This document shows, piece by piece, positions 1 through 8,651 of a stretch of DNA of 64,000 nt; position 1 is the first letter of the stretch, and each line of letters begins with the position of its first letter. The notes beneath the pieces are model-generated. The model had not been told where the DNA came from, searched no databases, and saw only the letters and a list, made by a program, of their open reading frames with translations. The position numbers were made by a program, and so were the translations under genes. Source of the stretch: Acidimicrobiaceae bacterium (GTDB lineage: Bacteria; Actinomycetota; Acidimicrobiia; Acidimicrobiales; JAUTXP01); the NCBI GenBank assembly GCA_030837965.1, contig JAUTXP010000052.1:33625-97624 (forward strand), read 5' to 3'.

Positions 1-333
1 GTTCGAGCCTGCCCTTCGGCAGTGCTCCTCCCACGCCGCGTCGAGGACGGTGCGCAGTTCCTCGTCGTTGAGCTTGGGAAGCGCGGGGAGCACGATCCCG
101 ACACCGCTTTCGATGTCGTCACCGTCCCCGAGGTACCCGGCCAGATGCAACAGGTCCCCCCGGTTCATCCCGAGGGCCTTGGCCAACTGGGCCACCCTGT
201 CGGGACGGGGAAGGGCGGTGCCGCTCTCCCACCGCGAGACCGTCTGTTGCTTCACCCCCAGCTGCGCGGCGAGGTCGCGTTGGTTCATCCGCATCTCGCT
301 GCGCCGCGATCGCAATGTCTCGGCAAAAATCAC
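1..333 (-). CDS. XRE-family helix-turn-helix regulator (partial, C-terminus outside window)
   Basis: The reverse strand is open from position 333 to the window edge (111 codons, no stop), although the ORF track does not list it. The translation begins MIFAETLRSRRSEMRMNQRD and continues with LAAQLGVKQQTVSRWESG, a textbook XRE/Cro helix-turn-helix, followed by PRPDRVAQLAKALGMNRGDL. The domain is therefore a DNA-binding regulator. The GTG at 333 is chosen because it gives the usual short lead-in before the first HTH helix; an internal ATG at 300 would cut into that helix. An 8-bp-arm palindrome lies 13 nt upstream. About 130 nt separate it from the response regulator gene upstream on the same strand, so it may have its own promoter. 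Its target genes are unknown. Confidence 0.85.
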   Translation of the reverse strand, partial: MIFAETLRSRRSEMRMNQRDLAAQLGVKQQTVSRWESGTALPRPDRVAQLAKALGMNRGDLLHLAGYLGDGDDIESGVGIVLPALPKLNDEELRTVLDAAWEEHCRRAGSN

Positions 334-345
334 GTCTGTGCTTCT

Positions 346-363
346 ACCCCCCAAATGGGGGGT
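346..363 (-). promoter_or_regulatory. GC-arm palindrome in the leader of the XRE gene
   Basis: ACCCCCCA-AA-TGGGGGGT forms a perfect inverted repeat with 8-nt arms, ending 13 nt before the GTG start of the XRE gene. It could be an operator for the regulator itself or an mRNA hairpin that hides the G-rich ribosome-binding stretch. The sequence does not distinguish these. Confidence 0.45.
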
Positions 364-465
364 TCGCAAATCAATGGGACGGAACGACACAGCACGGGAC
401 ACCACCAGACAACATGTGTGGACACGTCAGAATCGACAACTTCGACCACCTTGTCGAATGTTTCT

Positions 466-1308
466 CTACGCATTTCTTTCGTTTTCCACGGGTTGACCCC
501 ATTGGCCTCGCAGGGACTCGACCAGGTCTTGGGTCGATTCGTGGCGGGCCAGGGCGTCCATCACTGCGCCGGTGAGGGCATGGAAGAAGGGCTCTCCCTC
601 GGGCGGCGACCAGGCGCAGCCGAGGGCGGCGATGGTCTCGTCGGGCAGCGCGTCGATGGCGGCCCAGGCCTCGATCAGCAGGCGCGCGCTCTCGGGGTCA
701 GCGCCCGCGGCCCAGTAGAACTCGTCCTGGGCCTCGGCCACGGCCAGCCAGGCCGCGAGGTACTGGAGGAACAGGTCGTAGACGCGGTCGGGCAGGTCGA
801 GCCCGGTCTCGGCCGGGTGGTCGCGCACGGCGGTGACGATGGCCGTGGTATTGCGGATCCACACCCGCGCCGCCGACGAAGGCAGCGGGCCCAGGCGCAG
901 GGCGAGGCGGTCGCCCTCTCGGTCCAACCGGTCGAGCAGGGCGCCCGCCAGCTCGTCGGCCATGTCGGGCAACGGGACCTCGAGCTTGGACCACACCCGG
1001 TCGGCCCCGGCCGACAAGGCCAACTGCTGGACGGCCTCGTCGGCGTGGGCCGTGAACAAGAGGATCACGGCGTCGGGACAGACCTGGCGGATGAGGGGCA
1101 GGGCCTGGACGCCGTCGAGTACCGGCATCTGACGGTCGAGCACGACGATGTCGGGCTTGAGGTCGCGGGCCTGGTCGATGGCCTCGGCCCCGTTGGCCGC
1201 CTCGCCCACCACGTCGAAGCGGTCGTCGGTGGACAAGGCGATGCGCAACAGCAGCCGGACGTCGGGCGTGTCGTCCACCACCAGCACGCGGGCGGTCGAC
1301 CCGGCCAT
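466..1308 (-). CDS. Response regulator with receiver domain and uncharacterised helical C-terminal domain
   Basis: Residues 1-120 are a CheY-like receiver. VLVVDDTPD gives the acidic pair D12/D13, DIVVLDRQMP gives phospho-acceptor D58, and FTAH (T86) and SK (K108) complete the switch residues. The remaining 160 residues hold no HTH, GGDEF, HD or kinase motif that I recognise. They are predicted helical and rich in W, A, D and E (for example QDEFYWAAGADPESARLL), so the output is unknown. A GGAGG lies 4 nt before the ATG. The methyltransferase gene stops 8 nt upstream, so this is the last gene of the oxidase-glycosyltransferase-methyltransferase operon. A regulator at the end of a biosynthetic operon could mediate feedback or be coincidental. 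Confidence 0.85.
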   Translation of the reverse strand: MAGSTARVLVVDDTPDVRLLLRIALSTDDRFDVVGEAANGAEAIDQARDLKPDIVVLDRQMPVLDGVQALPLIRQVCPDAVILLFTAHADEAVQQLALSAGADRVWSKLEVPLPDMADELAGALLDRLDREGDRLALRLGPLPSSAARVWIRNTTAIVTAVRDHPAETGLDLPDRVYDLFLQYLAAWLAVAEAQDEFYWAAGADPESARLLIEAWAAIDALPDETIAALGCAWSPPEGEPFFHALTGAVMDALARHESTQDLVESLRGQWGQPVENERNA

Positions 1309-1316
1309 GACGCCTC

Positions 1317-2105
1317 CTATCGGCCGACCGCAGGGCCGGACAAGCGGTACACCGACACGTGGCCCGCGCTGGCCTCGGTGAAGGGTGCCTTGCGCCAGTC
1401 GGCCCAGCGGTGCTCCAGGGCCATGCCCGCCAACCGGGCCATGAGGTCGAGCTCAGCGGGCCAGGCGTAGCGGTGGTTGGCCGGGTGCAGCCGGACTTGG
1501 CCGTCGCTGAGGCTGACCTGGGTGGTCTGCATGCGCTGGGTCACGGGGTCGATGCGGGCCACGTCGAGGGAGACGTGGTCCTCGGACAGGTGGCGCAGCA
1601 GCACGGCCTCCCCCTTCGCGTCGAAGCGCTCGGGCTGCGGGACCCAGGCCTCGACCACGAAGCGCCCGCCGGGGGCGAGGTGGCGGGCCGTGTTCTGGAA
1701 GCAGCGCACCTGGGCGTCCTGACTGGGCAGGGCGAAGACCGTGTTGAAGGCGAGGACGGCCAAAGCGAAGGGGCCGCCGTCGACGTGGGCGCACTCGAAA
1801 TCGCCTTGGCTGGTGCGGACTCGCTCGCCGCCCGGCTTGGTGTGGAGGCGGTCCAGCATGTCGGGCGACGAGTCCAGCCCATGCACGGCCAGGCCCCGCT
1901 GGGCCAGGGGCACGGCCAGTCTCCCGGTGCCCACACCCCATTCCAGTACCGGGCCCGCGCCTGCCAGTTCGGCGAGGAGGGCCACGGCGCCCTCGGTGTC
2001 GAGCGTGTCCGTGTACAGCCGGTCGTAGTCGTCGGCGATGCGCGCGCCGTAGGCCGTGGGGTCGTGGAGGTCGTGGTCTTCTTGGGCCTTTTGGGCGTCG
2101 GTCAT
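1317..2105 (-). CDS. SAM-dependent class I methyltransferase
   Basis: A 262-residue protein with the Rossmann SAM site VLEWGVGTGRLAVPLA (motif I, residues 53-68), the following acidic loop GLDSSPDML (77-84) and motif IV-like FALAVLAFNTVFAL. The pattern is that of small-molecule methyltransferases (Methyltransf_25/11 type) rather than rRNA or DNA enzymes. The ATG at 2105 begins inside the stop of the upstream glycosyltransferase gene (ATGA overlap), so the two are translationally coupled. The longer ORF in the track (1317..3053) is an out-of-frame extension into that neighbour. The substrate is unknown; its operon partners suggest modification of a glycosylated or oxidised metabolite. Confidence 0.88.
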   Translation of the reverse strand: MTDAQKAQEDHDLHDPTAYGARIADDYDRLYTDTLDTEGAVALLAELAGAGPVLEWGVGTGRLAVPLAQRGLAVHGLDSSPDMLDRLHTKPGGERVRTSQGDFECAHVDGGPFALAVLAFNTVFALPSQDAQVRCFQNTARHLAPGGRFVVEAWVPQPERFDAKGEAVLLRHLSEDHVSLDVARIDPVTQRMQTTQVSLSDGQVRLHPANHRYAWPAELDLMARLAGMALEHRWADWRKAPFTEASAGHVSVYRLSGPAVGR

Positions 2106-3085
2106 GCGGCCGGGGCCAGGCGGTCGGCCAGTTCCGGCGTCGGGGTGGCGGCGCGGGTCAGGCGGCGGCCCCCATACCGGCAGCCGCCGGTCAGGCGTTG
2201 GACGACGGCCAGCCACGCGCACACGCCGCGTTCCAGCACCCACACGGGGGCAAACAGGGATGCCACGGCGGGGAACACGCGGGTGCCGCCCTCGGCCCGT
2301 CGCCCCGCCTCGGCCGCGGCCATGGTCGCGGTGGCGAAGGCGAGCACGACCCCGATCCGCGTGCGCCTGCGGCTGGTGGCCACCCGGGCGACGGCGGGCA
2401 GCACAGCCAAGGCCGCAGCCAGTCGGGCAGGCCGGGCCCACTCGTCGTAGGCCTGCCTGGGTCGTTGCGACCAAAACCTTCGGGCCGTCGGGGGCAGGCG
2501 GGGCACGAAGCAGTCGTTCAGGCGATGGACGCGTCCGCCCGCGGCCTGCACCGTGCGCAGCAGCTCGAGGTTCTCGAACAGCACGTTGCCGTCGTAGCCG
2601 CCCACACCGAGCAGGAGGTCGCGGCGCACGCCGAGCGTGCCGGGGAAGTCGCCGCCCGTGGCCCGGGCCAGCAGGGTGCGGGCCGTGTCCCACACCGCGT
2701 GCCAGGGCATGGGCCGGAAGTAGTTCTGGGGCACGACGACATCGGCCCAGTCGAGGGCGGCGGCCACGCAGGCCAGGTCCGGGCCGTCGTAGCGCACGTC
2801 GTCGTCGGCCACCACGACCTTGTCGTGGCGGGCCAGGCGCAGGCCCGTGATCACGCCGTTGACCTTGCCGTTGGCGAAGTCGAGGTCGGGGTCGGGTCGA
2901 ACGTGGCGAAGGCTGGCGGGCAAGCGCTCGGCCACGTCGGAGAAATGGGGCTCGGGGGACCCGTCGACCACCAACACGTCGTCGGTCTGGCCCCGGTCGA
3001 TGAGCGTGCGGAGGTAGGCGGCCAACTCGTCGGCGTCGAGGTCGGGCGACCACCGCAGGGGCAGGACGTAGGAGCAGGGGCCCAC
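2102..3085 (-). CDS. GT-A family glycosyltransferase (family 2-like)
   Basis: About 327 residues from a GTG at 3085, which lies 2 nt beyond the stop of the upstream oxidase gene. The N-terminal half is a GT-A fold: LVVDGSPEPHF (nucleotide side), FANGKVNGVITGLRLA (the Lys-x-Asn-Gly helix) and the metal/nucleotide-diphosphate acidic cluster VVVADDDVRYDGPD (DDD near residues 94-96), then GVRRDLLLGVGGYDG and FENLELLRTVQAAGGRV acceptor-side motifs. The C-terminal 110 residues hold hydrophobic stretches compatible with membrane association. The track ORF runs to 3910 only because the antisense frame is open. Donor and acceptor are unknown. The operon links it to an oxidase and a methyltransferase. 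Confidence 0.85.
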   Translation of the reverse strand: MGPCSYVLPLRWSPDLDADELAAYLRTLIDRGQTDDVLVVDGSPEPHFSDVAERLPASLRHVRPDPDLDFANGKVNGVITGLRLARHDKVVVADDDVRYDGPDLACVAAALDWADVVVPQNYFRPMPWHAVWDTARTLLARATGGDFPGTLGVRRDLLLGVGGYDGNVLFENLELLRTVQAAGGRVHRLNDCFVPRLPPTARRFWSQRPRQAYDEWARPARLAAALAVLPAVARVATSRRRTRIGVVLAFATATMAAAEAGRRAEGGTRVFPAVASLFAPVWVLERGVCAWLAVVQRLTGGCRYGGRRLTRAATPTPELADRLAPAA

Positions 3086-3087
3086 GG

Positions 3088-4182
3088 TCAGCGGGGGAGC
3101 GGCGTCAGAAGGGACGTGCGGCCTTGGCCCCAGCAGTCCAGGACCCGTTGGGCGAAGCGGCCTTCGACGGCCAGCGCAGCTCGGGCGCCGAAGACGACGT
3201 CGTCTGCCAGCGCGGGCTCGGCCCGGGCCAGGCCGCCCGCCAACGCGTCGAGGGCCACCACTTGGTGGGTCTCGTCGGCGTCGACGTGGACGTCGTAGAA
3301 CCGCCGGGCCTGGTGGAAGCCGAGGCGGGCCAAGGCCCGGCTGTAGCGGGCCATGGGCACGACCGACGTGGCCTCGAACAGGGCCAAGTGCCCCACCAGC
3401 GCGCCGCGAAGTCGACGGTGCAGGCCGAAGTAGGAGATGAGATTGACCGAGCCGAGGGTGGCCGCGGGCAGCAGGTCGAGGTAGGCGCCGTAGGTCGAGT
3501 CCAGCCCGAGCAGGTCCATGGTGCGGGCGAACAGGCGGGCGTGCATGTCTGGGGCCACGCCGTCGCCGTACTCCTCGGACTGGATGTGCACCAGCGCGGC
3601 CTTGGGCCCGCCGCTGAGGCGGGGGATGGCCCACGTGTGGGGGTCGGCCTCCTTCAACTGGTAGGCCGAGCGGTGGACGGTGAACTCGCGCATCTGGGCC
3701 GACGTGCCCTGGCCTTCGAGGTAGGCGGACAGGGATGGGCCTTCGGCCTCCGCGATGGCGGCCCGGATCTGGTCGGGCACGGGGATGGGGTCGGGCCGCG
3801 GCGTCGGCGGCGGCGGTGGCGGCCCTGTGTGGGAGCCGACCAGGTCGTGCAGGGCGGCGTCGAACCAGCGCTCCAAGTCGGCCCGGACTCGGAGCAGGTC
3901 GGGGTCCCACTCCCAGGCCTCGTCCACCCCCTGAAAGCCCCGGTAGTGCAGCTCATAGCAGCAGTACAAGGCCAGTTGGAGATCCTCGTCCTCCCACGAC
4001 GTGTGGTTGGCCGGGATCACCGGCGTGGGCGCAACGGGCCGCGACCCCGGCGGCTTGGTCAGCGCGCTGAGCAGGGCGGCCGAAACAGGGCCGCGGGCGG
4101 CGGGCAGCGGCGGGGGGACGTCGACCCGGACGTCGCTGTCGACACCGGGCAGGTCGAAGGCGAGCGGCGCAACGGCTTGCAT
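3088..4182 (-). CDS. Heme-oxygenase-like diiron oxidase (iron-containing redox enzyme family)
   Basis: A 364-residue protein. The signature E-Y-G-x-G....H..LF...M..LGLD is present as EEYGDGVAPDMHARLFARTM, and a later helix has FYDVHVDADETHQVVALD. Together these provide Glu/His/Asp ligands typical of the heme-oxygenase-like diiron oxidase/oxygenase (HDO) superfamily, whose members cleave C-C or C-N bonds or N-oxygenate small substrates. The family assignment is from motif; the reaction is not predictable. The ATG at 4182 is preferred over the track's upstream GTG because AAGGAAG lies 5 nt before it. A Pro-rich linker (GPPPPPPTPRPDPIPVP) joins an N-terminal region to the core. It is the first gene of a four-gene operon, about 95 nt downstream of rnpB. 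Confidence 0.82.
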   Translation of the reverse strand: MQAVAPLAFDLPGVDSDVRVDVPPPLPAARGPVSAALLSALTKPPGSRPVAPTPVIPANHTSWEDEDLQLALYCCYELHYRGFQGVDEAWEWDPDLLRVRADLERWFDAALHDLVGSHTGPPPPPPTPRPDPIPVPDQIRAAIAEAEGPSLSAYLEGQGTSAQMREFTVHRSAYQLKEADPHTWAIPRLSGGPKAALVHIQSEEYGDGVAPDMHARLFARTMDLLGLDSTYGAYLDLLPAATLGSVNLISYFGLHRRLRGALVGHLALFEATSVVPMARYSRALARLGFHQARRFYDVHVDADETHQVVALDALAGGLARAEPALADDVVFGARAALAVEGRFAQRVLDCWGQGRTSLLTPLPR

Positions 4183-4277
4183 GAGGGCTTCCTTACCCAC
4201 CCCGCGGTTGTTGCAGAACCGCCGCCACCCTGCTGCCGTCGGTCGCGCTGGTTGCGCGGTTGCACCGGACGGTCGGT

Positions 4278-4657
<380 letters not shown>

Positions 4658-4663
4658 CCCACC

Positions 4664-4669
4664 AGTATC
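4664..4669 (-). promoter_or_regulatory. -10 element of rnpB
   Basis: GATACT on the minus strand lies 6-7 nt before the predicted 5' end of rnpB, the right distance for a -10 hexamer. I see no good TTGACA-type -35 at 17-18 nt upstream. Confidence 0.5.
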
Positions 4670-4828
4670 GCACCACCACCCACGCACCCGCCCGCCCGCC
4701 GCCAGCCCGTTCTCGGCACGGTCAGTTCGACCTCCAGGCCGGCGCTCCTGACCAGAACGGCCACGTGGCCCGGCCGGCCCCCACACGGCATGACCCGAAC
4801 GGACGCGGCCCGGCCCGGCCCGGGGCGG

Positions 4829-7444
4829 TCAGCGGGCCAGCTTGACCACGTGGGCCGCACCGACATGGCGGTACCGCTCGGGCAGGCAGGTCAGCACCAC
4901 GACCTGCGCATCCTGGGCGGCCATGGACAGCACCGCCCCCAACTTCTCCAGTCGCTTGCTGTCCGACCAGCCCAGCGCGTCGTCCAGGATTACCGGCACG
5001 CCCCCATCCGGGGCCACGATGGCCGCGCAGGCCAGCCTGCTGATCACGCAGAGCTGCTCGCGGGCACCGGTGCTGAGCTGGTCGAACTCGACAGTGACGC
5101 CCCGCAGCGTGCGGCTGGCGATGCGGAGGTCCTCGCCCAGCTCCACGGTGAAGTCGTCGCCGAACACGACCCGGCCGAAGGCCTCGACCTTGGCTTTCAA
5201 CGGAGCCATGTAGGCCCGCCGGGCCTGGCCCCGGCACCGCTCCAACGTCTCGTACAGCCGTCGGGCCGCGGCCGCCCGCCGCTCGGCGGCCCGCCGTTGC
5301 CTGCTCCGGTGCTCCAAGTCGGCCTCGGCCTCGCCCAGCCGGTCGTGCAGGCCTTCCTGCCCCCACAGGGAGAGTCGCTCGCGCACTCGCACCTGTTCTT
5401 CGGCCGTTCCTCGTCGCTCGGCTTCGAGCTTGTCGAACACGGCGGTGGCGTTTTCGAGCGCGCCCTTCAACTCTTCGGGGCGGGCCTTGTCGGCGGCGGC
5501 GTCGGCGTGGGCCAACGCCGCGTCCGCCTTGGCCACCGCCTTCGCGGTGGCGTCCACCCGGCCCGCCAGCACGCCGTCGGGCACTCGCGCCCGCGCCGAC
5601 TCCAAGTCGTGCCGGGCCGACTCCACCTGTCGATGGGCCAACTCCACCTCACGCTCAGCGGCGTCGAACCTGGCCCTTGCCCGCTGCTCGTCACGTCGGC
5701 GCAGCTCGACCTCGTGATGGGCCTCCCGAAGCAGCTCCAAGGCCGCGCCCGCACCGGCTTCTGCCTCTTCGACCAGCCCTCGCGCCGTATCGAAGTCCAA
5801 GGGCGGGCGGGGATCCTCGGCGAGGCGCGCCCGCAGCCGCTCGACCTTGCCCGCCAACCTGTCCGGCGTCAGGTCCCGCAGGTCGGCCGCCATCCGGGTG
5901 GTGAGGCCCTCGCGCTCGAAGGCCGCCTCTCGCCGGGCCGCGGCCGCCGTCTTGGCCTCGCCTACATCGGCCACGCCTGCGGCCGTGCACAGGTCGGCCA
6001 ACCGTCGCTCCGACGCCGCCAACGAGGCGACCAACTGCCCGGCTTCACCCCTCCCCCTGACGGCGATCCGCGCCACCCCGCCCAACTCCATGGCCGACGA
6101 CGGGCCCATGGCCACCGTCGTACTGCCCCCGGCGGGCAAGGCCTCGACCCCGTCGCCCACCCGGATCTCCAATGGCCGCAGCGCCTCCACCTCGACCAGC
6201 GGGCTCTCGCCTTCCAATCGGACTCGGCCCTGCACGACGGCCAAGTGGGCGTCCTCGATGTCCTCCAACACTTCCGGGCCGACACGGTTGTCCTCCAGCA
6301 GCGTGTCGAGCGCCTCCAACGCGGCTTCGGCCTTGCGCACCCGATCCAGCCGTTCGGTCATCTGGGCCAAGTCCAGGCTGTCGCGTGCGAACGTGAAGTC
6401 GGCCTGGGCAGCAGCCAGCCCCGCTTTCGCGGCCTCACCTCGCTCGCTGGCCTCGGCCAGCCGCTCTTCAGCCGCCTGCACCGCGGACACGGCCGACTCC
6501 AACCCAGGACGATGCCGATCCCGCTCCCGCCCGAGCTCCCGGTGCCTGCCCTGGGCCCGATCCAGCGCCTCCACCAAGGCCTGCCGCCGGCTCTGCTCGT
6601 CACACGCGGCCCGATGGTCGGCCGCGGCCAGGTCGGCGGCCAGCTTGGCCTCGGTGACGTCTCGCAAGAGCGCATCGACCGACGCCCACTTCCGCCGGTA
6701 CTCATCCACGCGCCGACCCTGTGCCTCGAGCTCCTCGGCCAAGCCGCCCATATGCCTAGCCAGGTCGGCTGCGTACTCCACGTCGTCTTCCAACTCGGCC
6801 AGGCGACGGCGCAGTTCCTCGACCCTGTTCGCCGCGTCTTGCTCGGCCCGCTGCAGGTCGGCGATCTCGGCTTTGAGCTTGCGCCCCGGCGTGTGGAACC
6901 GGTCGAGCTCGGCCCGGGCCAAGTCGATGAGGGTGGCCTCGCGGTCACCGGCCAAGGTGCCGGCCGATGCGGTGTCGAGTGCGGCGGCCAACGACGTCTG
7001 TTCTGACAGGTCGGCCTGGTCGGGCCGGACGCCCTGCTGGAGGCGCAGGGCCCGCCAAAGGGGAAGGTCGACGGCCTCGTGGAGGATGGCCAACGCCCGC
7101 TCGTGGGCTTCTCGCCCGGTGTGGTTCTCGGGCCGTGGCGCGTGCACGACCAAGGTGGTGGACCGTTCCCGATGGAACCGCTTCGAGTAGGTGAAGCGAT
7201 ATGCCCCCGCCTCGATGTCGACCTCGATCTCGCTTCCCGCGTCCTTGTGCACGGGCTTGACCGCCTTGACCGCCTTGTTCGTGCTGGTATCGAGGTAGTC
7301 GAACAGCAGGTCGAGGGCCTCGGCCAGGCTGGTCTTGCCCACCTCGTTGTCGCCCTCCACCACGGTGACGCCGGTGGCCGGCAGGCGCACCTCGTGCGCC
7401 TCGATGCCGCGGTAGTTGCGCAGCCGGATGCGGGTGATCCTCAT
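4829..7444 (-). CDS. SMC/SbcC-like (YhaN-type) AAA ATPase, DNA-end processing partner
   Basis: 871 residues. The N-terminus MRITRIRLRNYRGIEAHEV leads to Walker A GDNEVGKTSL (31-40). Long Ala/Glu/Arg-rich coiled coils flank a central beta-rich insertion (around LRPLEIRVGDGVEALPAGG). The C-terminus carries the ABC signature LSTGAREQ and Walker B VPVILDDALGW. There is no CxxC zinc hook at the coil apex, unlike classical SbcC/Rad50, so it fits the YhaN-type or mycobacterial Rv1278-type proteins. The start overlaps the stop of the metallophosphoesterase gene (ATGA), and the pair presumably forms a nuclease complex that acts on DNA ends. The promoter sits upstream of the partner gene. Exact substrates are not predictable from sequence. 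Confidence 0.88.
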   Translation of the reverse strand: MRITRIRLRNYRGIEAHEVRLPATGVTVVEGDNEVGKTSLAEALDLLFDYLDTSTNKAVKAVKPVHKDAGSEIEVDIEAGAYRFTYSKRFHRERSTTLVVHAPRPENHTGREAHERALAILHEAVDLPLWRALRLQQGVRPDQADLSEQTSLAAALDTASAGTLAGDREATLIDLARAELDRFHTPGRKLKAEIADLQRAEQDAANRVEELRRRLAELEDDVEYAADLARHMGGLAEELEAQGRRVDEYRRKWASVDALLRDVTEAKLAADLAAADHRAACDEQSRRQALVEALDRAQGRHRELGRERDRHRPGLESAVSAVQAAEERLAEASERGEAAKAGLAAAQADFTFARDSLDLAQMTERLDRVRKAEAALEALDTLLEDNRVGPEVLEDIEDAHLAVVQGRVRLEGESPLVEVEALRPLEIRVGDGVEALPAGGSTTVAMGPSSAMELGGVARIAVRGRGEAGQLVASLAASERRLADLCTAAGVADVGEAKTAAAARREAAFEREGLTTRMAADLRDLTPDRLAGKVERLRARLAEDPRPPLDFDTARGLVEEAEAGAGAALELLREAHHEVELRRRDEQRARARFDAAEREVELAHRQVESARHDLESARARVPDGVLAGRVDATAKAVAKADAALAHADAAADKARPEELKGALENATAVFDKLEAERRGTAEEQVRVRERLSLWGQEGLHDRLGEAEADLEHRSRQRRAAERRAAAARRLYETLERCRGQARRAYMAPLKAKVEAFGRVVFGDDFTVELGEDLRIASRTLRGVTVEFDQLSTGAREQLCVISRLACAAIVAPDGGVPVILDDALGWSDSKRLEKLGAVLSMAAQDAQVVVLTCLPERYRHVGAAHVVKLAR

Positions 7445-8562
7445 GCCGCCCCCCTCGCCAGCCGGTACAACAGCGACAGGGCGTCGCGCGCCTCTTCGTC
7501 CCCGGCGCGGCCCGCGGTCTCCAACTCGGCCAACGCCTCATGGGCGAAGCCGGCCAGGCCCAGCTCAGACAGGTCGGCCTCGTCGGGCAGAACCACGACA
7601 CCGCCTGCGGGCTCCCACACGTCGAGCGCTCCAAATAAGGGACGGGCCTGGTCCAGAACCGCGTCGAGCCGTACCCGCTCGGCCAGGCTGACGCCGCCCG
7701 CCAGATCGAGCCGGACCACGGTGTCGGCCTTGTCCGGTCGACCGGCGAGCCAGGCGGCCAGGGCGTGGATGTCCTCGGGCCCGTCGACCGAGAAGGGCTG
7801 GCGCACGAACCGCCATCGCCCGATGTGGTGGGACGTGACAACGGGTGCGCCCGTGTCCGCTGCGTCGATCTCGACGACGAGGGCATTGCCGGGGTCAAGC
7901 TCGTCGAAGTCGGTGGCCTCCGGCGCGCCCGAGTACCAGATGCGCCCTGTCTTGCCGACGGACGTGGTGGAGTGGCGGTCGCCCAAGGCCACGTAGTGGA
8001 CGGCGGCCCGCTCGAGCGCGTCGACGGAGATGAGGGCGGGGTTGTCCCGATCGGGCGAGAGCGAATCGACCGCCCCATGGCCGACCGCGATGCGGACGGT
8101 TCCTGGAGATGGCGGACCGAGGTCGCTCACCGCGGCACCGAGCAGGTCGTGCAAAGGCCGTTTCGACGTCCATGGGGCGGCGACGAGCTCCACGCCAGGC
8201 CTGACCTGGTGCACGCCCGCGCCGCGCAGGATGGACACGTTGGGGGGTGGGTGTTCGAAGGCGGGTGAGGAGTAGATGGAGCCTGCATCGAGCGGGTCGT
8301 GATTGCCAGGCAGAAGGAAGATGGGCACAGGCACGTCGGCCAGGGCCTCGACGGCGCGGCCCACGACTTGGCGGTCGAGTTGGTTGGCCTCGAACACGTC
8401 CCCGCACACGACGATGAACTCGCAGTCGTGGGCTTGGGCCAGCCGTCCAAGGGCGCGCACCGCCTCGATCCGGGCCTGGGAGAAGCGGGCCTGCGCCTCC
8501 GGTGTGAGGAAGCGCCTGCTCATCCCCAGTTGGAGATCGGCGGTATGGACGAATCTGACCAC
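7441..8562 (-). CDS. Metallophosphoesterase, SbcD/YhaO-like nuclease subunit
   Basis: From GTG at 8562 the protein is 373 residues. It has calcineurin-like motifs VRFVHTADLQLG, VVCGDVFEAN, LPGNHDP and VALGDRHSTT. The first block reads D-L-Q where SbcD has D-W-H; as I recall, the same Gln occurs in the mycobacterial Rv1277 group, so it may be a subfamily trait rather than damage. The track start at 8592 (TTG) falls inside the promoter. The GTG at 8562 begins 7 nt after the -10 TACCGT, so the mRNA would be leaderless. The gene is coupled to the SMC-like ATPase by a 4-nt overlap and lies divergent to pafB. Confidence 0.87.
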   Translation of the reverse strand: MVRFVHTADLQLGMSRRFLTPEAQARFSQARIEAVRALGRLAQAHDCEFIVVCGDVFEANQLDRQVVGRAVEALADVPVPIFLLPGNHDPLDAGSIYSSPAFEHPPPNVSILRGAGVHQVRPGVELVAAPWTSKRPLHDLLGAAVSDLGPPSPGTVRIAVGHGAVDSLSPDRDNPALISVDALERAAVHYVALGDRHSTTSVGKTGRIWYSGAPEATDFDELDPGNALVVEIDAADTGAPVVTSHHIGRWRFVRQPFSVDGPEDIHALAAWLAGRPDKADTVVRLDLAGGVSLAERVRLDAVLDQARPLFGALDVWEPAGGVVVLPDEADLSELGLAGFAHEALAELETAGRAGDEEARDALSLLYRLARGAA

Positions 8563-8569
8563 GAGTTCG

Positions 8570-8592
8570 ACGGTACCGAGGGGGTGTAACAA
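8570..8592 (-). promoter_or_regulatory. PafBC/RecA-NDp-like promoter of the nuclease operon
   Basis: The minus strand reads TTGTTACAC, then 8 nt (CCCCTCGG), then TACCGT, followed by 7 nt and the GTG start. The known mycobacterial RecA-NDp/PafBC promoter is TTGTCRGTG-N8-TANNNT. Spacing and -10 match exactly, while the first box keeps TTGT but diverges afterwards. The pafB-pafC genes lie immediately divergent. A copy with one mismatch in 23 nt occurs at 34424-34446. Confidence 0.65.
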
Positions 8593-8651
8593 CTACGTGG
8601 ACCCTTGGCCCGAGTGCGATGCTGTCGGCTCCGCCCGCATGGAGGTCGCCC

